From: Myxococcales bacterium
Lineage (GTDB): Bacteria; Myxococcota_A; Bradymonadia; REDH01
NCBI GenBank assembly: GCA_020633625.1
Contig: JACKDJ010000012.1
Location: 48,490-112,489 of the forward strand
Reading direction: 5' to 3'
Length of the DNA: 64,000 nucleotides
Position numbers and translations under genes: made by a program. The notes under the pieces were generated by a model. That model ran no database searches, was not told where the DNA came from, and saw nothing but the letters and a program-made list of their open reading frames with translations. Below, one piece after another: positions 46,667-55,200 of this stretch (position 1 is its first letter; each line of letters opens with the position of its first letter).

Positions 46667-48289
46667 ATGGACACGTCGAGCGCCAGCCGGATTGCCACCC
46701 TCGAAGCGGAAAACGCTCGTCTGCTCCATACGATGGAGGCAACGACAGCGGAGTTCGCCGCGGAGCTGAGGAGGCTGCACGCGGAGATCGCGCGCCTGAC
46801 GGACCGCGTGGCTGAGCTGCTGCCGGCGGCGCGCCGCGGACAGGGCCGTCGAAGGGACCCGCCCGTGGTCTCGTCGCCACCAGCGGACCCGGCCGAGGCT
46901 CCACGCCCGTCGGTCGACGACGCGTCGCAGTCGGACGCGGTCCGCGCGGCCTTCCTGGCGCGCCCGCGGCCACCCGAGATTCCGCCGAAGCCTGCCAAGA
47001 CTCCGAAGAAGCGCGGCTCGACGGGCCGACAGCGGCTCCCCGCCTCCCTGACGGCCGAGACGCACAAACTGGGCGTATCGGTCTGCGCGAGCTGCGGCAG
47101 CACACGGCTCGACCAGCGCGGATTTGAGGTAGAGGAGAAGCTCCACGCCGTCATGCAGCAGATTGTTCGACGCGTGGTCCGTCGCCAAGTCTGCGTGTGC
47201 CGCGACTGCAACGTGCGGACGACGGCGCGCTCGCTGCCTGCGCCGTATGAGCGGTCCAAGGTGACCGGCGAGTTCCTGGCCTGGGTGCTTCACCAGAAGT
47301 TCGACCAGCTCGTACCGCTCGACCGCCTTCGTCGCGACCTGGCGCGCCGCGGCGTCACCCTTGCGATGAGCACGCTCGTGAGCCTCGTCGAGCGAGGCGC
47401 GGACCTGCTCGACCGCATCGACGGCGAGCACTGGAAGCAGCTCAAGGCCGGCGGCGCGATGCACACCGACCTCACCGGAATCAAGGTGCTCGTCCCTGGC
47501 TTGGAGCGGGCCTACGACGGGTACATCGAGGGCTTTCTCTACAACGGCGTCGCGGTCTTCCAGTACGAGGCCGCCAAGGACGGCGACCGACTCCAGTCCA
47601 AGCTCCTCAACTACGAAGGCCGCCTCGTCGCCGACGCCGAGAGCCGGTCCAACGCGGTCTTCACGAGCGGCAACGTCATCGAGGGCGGCTGCAATGCGCA
47701 CGGGTTTCGGAAGTTTGAAGGCGCCGAGGGGGCGCAACCGCTGCTCGCCTCGGAAGGGGGGCAGTTCCTGACCGCGATGTACGTCGCCGAGGCCGCCGCG
47801 AAGGAGCGGAAACTTGCCGGCGACGAGCTCCGCGTGTGGCGCCAAACACACATGGGGCCCCTCAAGAAGGACTTCCTCGGCTGGATGGACGCAGTCGAGC
47901 CGACGCTCCTCCCCACCGACCCGCTCGCGAAGGCCGTGCGATACTACCGGAACCACCGGGATGCCCTCTTCCGCTTCATCGACGACCCCGCGCTTCCGAT
48001 CGACAACTCCGCCATGGAGCGCGAGTTCCAGAACTGGGCGAAGCTCCGCCTAAACGTCCTCTTCGCCGGCAGCACCGAGGGCGCGCACCGGGCCGCGACG
48101 ATCTTCGGCATCGCCGCGACCTGCCGACTCCAGAACGTCCACACCGCCGCGTACCTCGCATGGGCGTTCGAGCGGCTCGGCACGCACAAAGACGTCTATC
48201 GACTCCCCGCCTCCGAACTCACCCCAGCCGCCTACAAGCGAGCCGTCCAAGAGGCTGCGCCGGGACGAGCGCCCCCCGCACCAGAGTAG
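46667..48289 (+). CDS. tnpC: IS66 transposase TnpC
   Basis: 540-aa DDE transposase. N-terminal coiled coil (ARIATLEAENARLLHTMEA type), Pro-rich linker, zinc-finger-like CASCGST...CRDCNVRTTARSLPAP, and the catalytic domain with MHTDLTGIKVL (first Asp, about 267), PALPIDNSAMEREFQNWAK (Glu, about 450) and the end ...NVHTAAYLAWAFERL. No stop or frameshift seen. Confidence 0.95.
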   Translation: MDTSSASRIATLEAENARLLHTMEATTAEFAAELRRLHAEIARLTDRVAELLPAARRGQGRRRDPPVVSSPPADPAEAPRPSVDDASQSDAVRAAFLARPRPPEIPPKPAKTPKKRGSTGRQRLPASLTAETHKLGVSVCASCGSTRLDQRGFEVEEKLHAVMQQIVRRVVRRQVCVCRDCNVRTTARSLPAPYERSKVTGEFLAWVLHQKFDQLVPLDRLRRDLARRGVTLAMSTLVSLVERGADLLDRIDGEHWKQLKAGGAMHTDLTGIKVLVPGLERAYDGYIEGFLYNGVAVFQYEAAKDGDRLQSKLLNYEGRLVADAESRSNAVFTSGNVIEGGCNAHGFRKFEGAEGAQPLLASEGGQFLTAMYVAEAAAKERKLAGDELRVWRQTHMGPLKKDFLGWMDAVEPTLLPTDPLAKAVRYYRNHRDALFRFIDDPALPIDNSAMEREFQNWAKLRLNVLFAGSTEGAHRAATIFGIAATCRLQNVHTAAYLAWAFERLGTHKDVYRLPASELTPAAYKRAVQEAAPGRAPPAPE

Positions 48290-48334
48290 CGGCATCGGCG
48301 CGAGCTGACGACCCAGGCGTCGCTGATCGGTCAC

Positions 48335-48416
48335 GGTAGAGTTCGCACGTGAGCGAAGCGGGGCCTCGGCCCACGCGCGAGCGCGATCAACGCCGGGCCC
48401 TCAGCCACCTGCGTGA
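48335..48416 (+). pseudogene. Displaced 3' end of the McrC-like gene
   Basis: If the IS66 element and one copy of the 8-bp duplication are removed, the frame of the nuclease gene runs GTA GAG TTC GCA CGT GAG CGA and ends at TGA 48414-48416. The original protein would have ended FIAGLVEFARERSGASA and about 15 more residues, so the element removed only about 24 residues from the C-terminus. Confidence 0.8.
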
Positions 48417-48418
48417 GC

Positions 48419-48982
48419 CTAGGAGTTGGGTCCCACGTCGCCGCGAGTGTGCTCCGACAGTGCCTCCTTGCCATCGATGATCAGTCGCAGGCCGGAGATC
48501 GTGATCGTGTAGGTTCGACCGCTCATCTCCGCGTTCGGAACGACGTCCTGGCAGATCGTCGCCGTGGACTTCGCGGAGCGCCGGACGGTGTGAAAGGACT
48601 CACGCTGGGGATGCGTGTTTCGGATCTCGCCCCAGTGATGAGGGTGGTCGCTAGCGACCCTCTCGAACTCCCCGACCCCGTTGACCTCCCCATCCTCGCA
48701 GACGGTCCAGAGGAAGCTGTGATAGTCGTCGGGACGTCCGCTCCTCTTGAACGTCGAGTAGATCAGGGTCGCTTTCTCGACGTCGACCTGGACCTTCGAG
48801 GGTCGAAGCCCGGTTGATGGCCCCTCCGGCCGCTTGTTCTCGTAGAAGCCGAGCCCCTTGTGTGTGATCGCGACCGGGTTGGCGCGGCGCGCGAAGATCA
48901 GTCGGAACAGCGGGTCATCGCACGCGACGTGCGCCGTCCCGCCATCGGTTGTCGCCAGCTTCACCGAACTACCCTTGCTCAT
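48419..48982 (-). CDS. Hypothetical protein, lower GC
   Basis: 187 aa; ATG at 48982 with GAGAGGAACG just upstream. Soluble, no signal peptide. Beta-rich pattern (GRTYTITISGLRLIIDGKEALSE) and YHSFLWTVCEDGEVNGVGEF. No family recognised. Base composition is less GC-rich than in the core genes, in line with an accessory origin. It sits convergent to the remains of the McrC-like gene. Confidence 0.6.
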   Translation of the reverse strand: MSKGSSVKLATTDGGTAHVACDDPLFRLIFARRANPVAITHKGLGFYENKRPEGPSTGLRPSKVQVDVEKATLIYSTFKRSGRPDDYHSFLWTVCEDGEVNGVGEFERVASDHPHHWGEIRNTHPQRESFHTVRRSAKSTATICQDVVPNAEMSGRTYTITISGLRLIIDGKEALSEHTRGDVGPNS

Positions 48983-49640
48983 CGTCGTTCCTCTCGCCGC
49001 CGGTCGCCGTGCCACCCTGCTCGTTCACACGCGTAGCACAAGCGAGTCCAACTCAGCCAGCGGCCCGAGAACGATGGCGTAGCTCTGCTGGAGCGTAGCG
49101 TCCGTCTCCGCCCTACGGCGGGCCTCGAGGCGAGCCAAGCGTGGTAGCCCGCGCGGCGGACACGGAGGGACACGCGTGAGGCTCGAGAGGCTGGCACCCG
49201 TGCTTGGGGGCTTTGCGGCCTTCCGGATTCTGGCGTCGCTCGCACCCAGGGTCTGCGGGTGAACACCCGAGAAGTGTAGCGGCCTATGAATCGGACGACC
49301 GAGCGCCGAAGAGGCGAGTTGACACCCGCGAGCCGATCGGAGAGGCTGAGGACGTCGAGTTCACGAGCACTTGGAGGGGCGCATCGATGCCCATCCTGAC
49401 TAGGCTTCCCCCATCTACGTCGCTGTACATGCGATGGTCGAGTGCGGACGCGTGTCGACCGTACTCCGGCCCACCAGATTCTCGGGGGCGGCTCGATCGC
49501 GAGCGATTCGCGCAGCCGACGCAAGCGGAAGCAACTTCGCCACTCTGGACGACGTGCTAGCCCGCGTGGTAGTACGTTGCCTGGGCTCACTCTGAGCGCC
49601 GTGGACTTGGAGCCCCAAGGGGCATCGTCGTAGGGAGCCA
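48983..49640. other. Intergenic region without a convincing gene
   Basis: 658 nt. Short open frames on both strands exist (for example 49204-49560 +) but their composition is Arg/Ser-rich and codon use is not gene-like. A possible weak remnant of coding sequence cannot be ruled out. Confidence 0.5.
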
Positions 49641-50030
49641 ATGGGAAGAAGCACAGGCACGTCCGTCCGACGCAGCGGTGCACTTGCAGTCATCGGACTC
49701 GGTGTGGCCGTATTGTCCGTAGCGTGTGGCGACGACTCCGGCGGCGGCGGCTATGGGAGCGGATATCCGTACACGTCCCCACCTGCAGGCGCCGCTGCGC
49801 TCCAGTGTCGGAATCTTTCCGAGGCGGTCTGCCACATGTGGGTCGACTGCGAAGCACTCGCCGCCTCCGAGTACACTGATTGCACAGACGTTCTGGACGC
49901 CGACCTCGACTGTGACCTTGCGAGAGACACGTCCTCCGGCTACCAATCGTGCCTGCAAGACCTCGACAACGGCTGCTTCACCATCGACGGCGGACTGCCG
50001 TCGAGTTGCGTGGGAGTCATTCTGTTGTGA
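49641..50030 (+). CDS. Small Cys-containing lipoprotein
   Basis: 129 aa, ATG 49641 with AGGGAG before it. Signal peptide with lipobox LSVAC (GVAVLSVACGDDSGGG), Gly/Ser linker, then a compact domain with about eight Cys (LQCRNLSEAVCHMWVDCEAL, YQSCLQDLDNGCF). Similar small modules follow lipoboxes in other Myxococcota proteins. Function unknown. Confidence 0.7.
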   Translation: MGRSTGTSVRRSGALAVIGLGVAVLSVACGDDSGGGGYGSGYPYTSPPAGAAALQCRNLSEAVCHMWVDCEALAASEYTDCTDVLDADLDCDLARDTSSGYQSCLQDLDNGCFTIDGGLPSSCVGVILL

Positions 50031-50102
50031 TCCGCGCCAGAGGTGTCTCTGGCGAAGGATCAAATCTGAGAACTGGAAGCCGCGCCACAATGAGGGTCCC
50101 CA

Positions 50103-50801
50103 ATGAGTGACGGAGAGATCAGCGGAGAGTTGCTTCTCCAAGCTGTCCAGAGGATCGCCATCTCCCCCCAAGAAGCCACCGCGATCGCAGACCGCTACGC
50201 GGCTCAGTTTCGCAAGAAGTACCCGCGCGCGACCGAAGATGACATCCAGGACTTCACCGCAGACGCAGTTATTCGGCGGTACGCGCGTTGGGCAGCCGGG
50301 GTCGGCGGAGCTACTGGGCTGACGGCCGTTGTTCCCGGACTCGGAACCGTCATCGCGGCCGTCGGCGGTGCGACAGCCGATGCGGCCGTGTCAATGAAGT
50401 TGCAGGTCGACATGTGCATGTGCCTCGCCTCGGGATATGGGTACGATCTGACGAACACCGACGCTCAGCGCTTGACGCTCCTCATCGCGGGGACCGGGAC
50501 ACTGGAGAAGGTAGGTGGTGAGGCTCTCAAGGGTTTCGCGGGCAAGGCTGGCGTCCGGCTGCTTCGCCAGTACCTGAGGGGCGCAGCGTTGCAGACCATC
50601 AAGGCGATATTCCGCCGTCTCGGCATCGTTTTCACGCGGAAGGCGCTGGAGAAGGCACTTCCGTTCGGACTCGGTGTCGGAATCGGCGCTACCGCGAACT
50701 ACTTGCTGACGAAGTTTGTCGGCGGACAGGCAAAGACATGGTTCATCATCGATCGTGCAGACGGTGGCCCCGAGGTAACTCTTCGGCCGGTTCCCGAGTA
50801 G
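50103..50801 (+). CDS. EcsC-like membrane-associated protein
   Basis: 232 aa. Hydrophobic segments: AAGVGGATGLTAVVPGLGTVIAAVGG (about 64-90) and ALPFGLGVGIGATANYLLT (about 192-210), separated by a basic helical section (LLRQYLRGAALQTIKAIFRR). The pattern of Gly-rich hydrophobic stretch, MCMCLASGYGYDLT and ending ANYLLTKFVGGQAKTWFI recalls the EcsC/DUF697 group; the family role is unclear. Starts 72 nt after the small lipoprotein gene. Confidence 0.6.
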   Translation: MSDGEISGELLLQAVQRIAISPQEATAIADRYAAQFRKKYPRATEDDIQDFTADAVIRRYARWAAGVGGATGLTAVVPGLGTVIAAVGGATADAAVSMKLQVDMCMCLASGYGYDLTNTDAQRLTLLIAGTGTLEKVGGEALKGFAGKAGVRLLRQYLRGAALQTIKAIFRRLGIVFTRKALEKALPFGLGVGIGATANYLLTKFVGGQAKTWFIIDRADGGPEVTLRPVPE

Positions 50802-51279
50802 GCGGGCTGTCGTTTGATCCTCCCATTGGAACCCATCCACCAGCACCAGCATCGAGACCCCCGTGCCATCTCGCGCTCCGCGGAGACCCACACTCTCGCC
50901 ACGGCTTCACGACGGCCCAGTTGTGTCCCTCCACAGCCCGCTCTCTCGCCGCGCCACCCGCCCGAAGGTAGTTTCCGCGGCCAACGCACCGCCTGCGCCG
51001 TCACCTCCCTCACCGCCTGCGCCGTCACCCTCCCGAGGGTAGTTTCCGCGGCCAACTCACCGCGTACGCCACCGGCACAGCCGGTCGGTCACCGCACGCC
51101 CTGGGTCGCCGGCCCAGGCCAATTGGGGGCAGTGGTCGCGGGCTCTTCGCCAAGGCACTGTTCCAACAGTACATGCTCACGCATCGGGCGGGAGCACGGT
51201 CGGCGCTCTCGAACTCTCCCAAATCGGCGCAGGCAGCCCTGACACATGGCGGGGCGACCCACAGAAAGCGGCCGGCGCC
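50802..51279. other. Gene-free stretch with dispersed repeats
   Basis: 478 nt with no likely gene. It holds two copies of CCCGAAGGTAGTTTCCGCGG (50961-50980 exact; 51032-51051 with one difference), a 19-bp direct repeat CACCGCCTGCGCCGTCACC (50987 and 51011), and a segment of about 80 bp (51041-51121) that recurs at the window's right end (63921-64000). Confidence 0.8.
50961..51121 (+). repeat. Two GGTAGTTTCC motif copies plus an 80-bp dispersed element
   Basis: Motif copies at 50961-50985 and 51032-51056, each continuing with GCGGCCAAC. The second runs into ACTCACCG...CTGGGTCGCCGGCCCAGGCCA, which matches 63921-64000 in most positions. Orientation is the same in both places. Confidence 0.85.
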
Positions 51280-51975
51280 CTACTCCTCAGCGGAAGCAAG
51301 CATCGCCGTGACGTCGAACCAGACAAGCGGGCCAGGGGATCCCTCCTCTGCCACCGTCTCGAGCGCGTCGTATGCATTCCCGGCCTCGTCGTACACGAGA
51401 GACTGCCGAACGGAGTTGAGCCGACTCAAACCTAACACTGTGTACTCCTCGCCGATCGAGACGACGACTACGGCGGTCTCGGGGGTCAAGGCGTCACGGC
51501 CGTCGCTGAACATCGCGGCGAGCAGACCCTGTACAATCTCGCCCATCGCCTCCGCCCGGTCGTCGCTCGCGTCGACTGCGGCCGCGTATGCCGTAAACCA
51601 GACGCACACATCCGCGTACGCGATGTCGCCAATGGCGAGAAGCTCGTCGAGGGCGGCCGCGGGTGTAGCGAAAGTCTGCGCGCGGGCGTCCATCAACCGC
51701 GCGGTGACCGCGGGACCGTAGGGGGCGAAGTCCGCCGACGACATATAGCGCGCGCGCAACGAGGCATAGTCGACCTCCTCGCCGCCACCCACGGTGTCGA
51801 GCAGGAGCTCCCCCGGTCCGATCTCTCGAGCGCGCGAAGCATGCGCGGGGGTGGCCCCAACGTCGGCCGTGCCGCCCAGCGACACCTCATCGGTCGTAGT
51901 CGTCAGCGTGCCGCCACAAGCAGCTGAGCACAAGGCCAACCCGGCGACGACGACCGAAAAGAAAAGTACCCTCAT
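51280..51975 (-). CDS. Lipoprotein, unknown function
   Basis: 231 aa from ATG 51975, chosen for its signal peptide RVLFFSVVVAGLALCSAAC; GAGG lies 9 nt upstream. The mature part has no Cys modules; it is mixed helical (AALDELLAIGDIAYADVCVW, AMGEIVQGLLAAMF). No family recognised. The 227 nt between it and the next gene contain no ORF of note. Confidence 0.65.
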   Translation of the reverse strand: MRVLFFSVVVAGLALCSAACGGTLTTTTDEVSLGGTADVGATPAHASRAREIGPGELLLDTVGGGEEVDYASLRARYMSSADFAPYGPAVTARLMDARAQTFATPAAALDELLAIGDIAYADVCVWFTAYAAAVDASDDRAEAMGEIVQGLLAAMFSDGRDALTPETAVVVVSIGEEYTVLGLSRLNSVRQSLVYDEAGNAYDALETVAEEGSPGPLVWFDVTAMLASAEE

Positions 51976-52202
51976 GGTGACCACCTCGGCGGGCTGAACT
52001 GTTTGATGCCGTGCCACCAGTACGTGCCGAAACACGACATCGATGTCAACCGCACATTCGAGGCGTCCGCCGCGTTTGTGACGCGCTCGGTGCCAGCGAT
52101 GCCGAGTCACGCGTCCGAATCAGTTCCCGGAACCACCCGCCGCAGGTAGTTCGCTGCTCGCGTCCGGGACCCGTGCCACACACGCACGCTCGTGTCCTGC
52201 GA

Positions 52203-55200
52203 TCAGGTGTCGTGGTCACCAATCGTCTTCGTGATGGAGGAGGGCGATACGGGGGGCTCACCCCCTCGGAACTCGCCGGCGTCCGCCGTCGCCTCCGGGA
52301 CGGCCGCCTCCAAGGCTACCGCCAGCCCAACAAAACCCGCCTCGTCGACAATCGGGATGCCCATCTTCTGCGCCTGCTCGAACTTGGCTCCCGGGCGCGC
52401 GCCCGCCACGACCAGCGTCGTCATGCGCGTGACCGACCGGGCGACTCGGGCGCCGGCCGCCTCTGCGCGCAGCTCCGCCTCGTCTCGCGTCAGGGCGTCG
52501 AGCGTACCGGTGAACACGATCGTCGCACCTCGAAGCGTCGCCACGCCAGGGCTCCCCGTGACCGCTGCCGCTACGACTGCGCGTGTGTCCGACGGGTCGT
52601 GGGCCGCGATGACGTCGGGGAGCTCCAGCGGCGGGGAGGGCGGCACCGCGAACGCCTCCGGCTCGGTCAGCGCGCGACGCACGGCAGCGACGCAGCCAGA
52701 CGGGTCGCGGAGCCAGTCCAGCGTCAACACGCGCACCACCGTCCAGCCGAACGCCCGCAGCACCGACGGACGCACGTGCTGGACCTCGAGCACGTCCGGC
52801 ACCGCTATGCTCTCTGGGCGGTCGACGAGGACGGCGACGCGGAGCTCGGTGTCGGTGTCCCTTGCGACAGCGAGGTCGGCCCGGAGCCCGGACGCGCCGT
52901 AGTCGCGCATGACCACGAGACCTTCGGACTCGAGCACGTCCGCGAGCTGCTCACACACGATCGAGCGGCGCTCGACCTCCCCTGTCCGGGTCGCTCGGCC
53001 AAGCGCGCCGATCACAGTGTCGGCCGTCACCGAGTCTCCGATCGAAGCGGCTTCGGAGTACTCCAGGTAGCGGCGGAAGCACATCGCGCCATCGTTGTAC
53101 CGGTTGGTGATCGCGTCGTGGGTGATGCTCGCGACGACCGCCATGCGCTTCCGCGCGCGGGAGAAGACCACATTGAGCCGCTTCTCGCCCCCGCCTTTGT
53201 TGATGGGGCCGAAGTTCATCCGCATCGACTCGAGCGAGCCCGGCCCGTAGCAGATGGACAGGATGATCACGTCGCGCTCGTCGCCCTGGACGTTCTCCAG
53301 GTTCTTCACGAACAGCCCGACGAACTGGTCGTCCTCCTCGCGCTCCCGCTCCGCCGCCAGGGCGCGGGCGAAGACGGGATCGGCGCTCGCGGCGTCGGTG
53401 AGCGCCTGCTCGATCACCCCCTGCTGCGCCTCGGAGAACGCGACGATGCCGATGGAGTGACCAGCCCCGCTCGCCAGGAGCCCGCGGACGAGCTGCGCGA
53501 CGTAGGCTGCCTCGCCCGCGTTGGTGCGCCCCTCGTACGGCGACCGCTCCAGGCGATGGTGGCTGACGGGTCGTTCGAGGATGTGGCGTGCGTTTTCGAC
53601 TCCTTCGTCGGCCGACCGCACGACGATCGGCTCGCGTTCGGCCGGCAGCAGTCGGTCCGGAATCGTCCGGAGTTGCCCGTGGTAGAACGCCGCGTTGCTG
53701 AACCGGATCAGCGCTTCGTGCCGACTGCGGTAGTGCCACCCAAGCATCGTCGTCGGCAGCACGCGTGCCGAGTGGGTCAGGAAGCTGTCTGCGTCGAGAT
53801 CGTAGTCGAGGTCGACATCGTCGTCTGGCTCTCCCGACGATCGCGACGACGAGAAGAACGCGGTGGGTGGCAGCTGCATCTCGTCGCCGACGACAATCAT
53901 CTGCGGCGCGCGCATGACCGCCGGCACTGCCTCTTCGAGCGGGATCTGGCTCGCTTCATCGAAGATCACGACGTCGAACCGCTCCTCGCCGAGCGGGATC
54001 GTGTCGGAGATTGACAGGGGGCTCATGAGCCAGATGGGCTTGAGCTCGTAGACCACGGTGCCGGTGTCCCCCTCGGTGAGCTCGCGGATCGACTTGTGCC
54101 GCATGACCTTCTCGAACTCGCGCTCGAGGACGCGCCGCCCGTTGTTGATGGTCTCGCGGGTCGCCCGCTGCTGGGGCGTCAGGTCGCCGACCGGTCGGGC
54201 GCACAGGGCGAGCCCGTCGCGGAAGCGGGCCATGACGCGGTGCCGGATCGTGTGGCCGCGCAGGGTGCGGACGTGCGAGTCGAGGTGCGCGAGCGCGGTC
54301 TGTGCGTCGCCGAGCGCCTTGGCGTCGAAGTGCCTCAGGTCGGGGTTCTCGCGGAGCGTCCGGTGGATGGCGGCCTCGGCGACGGCAGCGTCGAGCTCCG
54401 TCGCGCGCAGGGGCAGCCGACGCAGCGAAGCGCGGAACGTCGGTGGCGCGCCGGCGAGGGTCCGCAGCGGCGGGAGCAGCTCGGGGAGCAGGTCTCCGCG
54501 TTGCGCCAGCTCGGTGATGGTCGCAGCGACGGCGTCCAGTCGGCGCGCGGGGTCCGGCTCCAGGATGGCGTCGGCCGCCAGTCGGGCGCCGGCGATGTGG
54601 TCGGCGACGTCGACCCAAGCTGCCGCGGCGTCCCGGTCAGCGATCCACGAGCGGACGAGCTGCTCGCGCACCGGGCCCCGAGACTCGGCCCGGATGGCCT
54701 CGGTCTCGCGCGCGAGGTCGGTCACTGAGCCGTCGCCCCCCGCGCTGGCGACGCCGACGGCCTCCGCTGCGGCGCGACCGACCTCCGCGAGCGTGGCGGC
54801 CGCCTCGTGGGTCCGCTGCAGCCGCTCCAGCAGGTCGTCCCACGCCGGTGGCACGTCGTGTGCGGCGAAGTCGTAGCTCCGGCGCAGCACCGCGCGGAGC
54901 CGCCACCACGAGGGGTAGAACCAGCAGAACACGATGAACACGCGCGCGAAGCGCCTCGCGAGGCCGAGCGCGGCGCGCGTGTCCGCCGGCGCCAGCGCGG
55001 TCATCCATCGTCCCGCCTCGCTCCTTGCCGTCTCGAGCGCGCGCTCGGCGCTACGGACGTCGGCGACCGCGCGCCGAAGTTCCGCGGCCTCGCGCGACCC
55101 GGGATCGAGCAGCGCGGCGTGCGCTGGCAGGACGGGGCGTGCCCGCTCGACGAACGCGACCGCGTCCACCACCGCATCCTGTGTCGCGTGGCCACCCAAC

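Larger units (their letters stand above)
45860..48334 (+). mobile_element. Complete IS66-family insertion sequence (2475 bp)
   Basis: Terminal inverted repeats: left end GTGACCCATCAGCGAAGCCT (45860-) against the reverse of the right end GTGACCGATCAGCGACGCCT (to 48334), about 23 bp with few mismatches. Both ends are flanked by an 8-bp direct repeat GGTAGAGT (45852-45859 and 48335-48342), the duplication size of this family. It carries tnpA, tnpB and the transposase tnpC in the usual order, all open, so it may be active. Confidence 0.95.

Noticed and set aside
48979..49683. 234-aa minus-strand frame and 118-aa + strand frame at 49204
   Set aside because: Arg/Ser-rich, no conserved motif; treated as non-coding.
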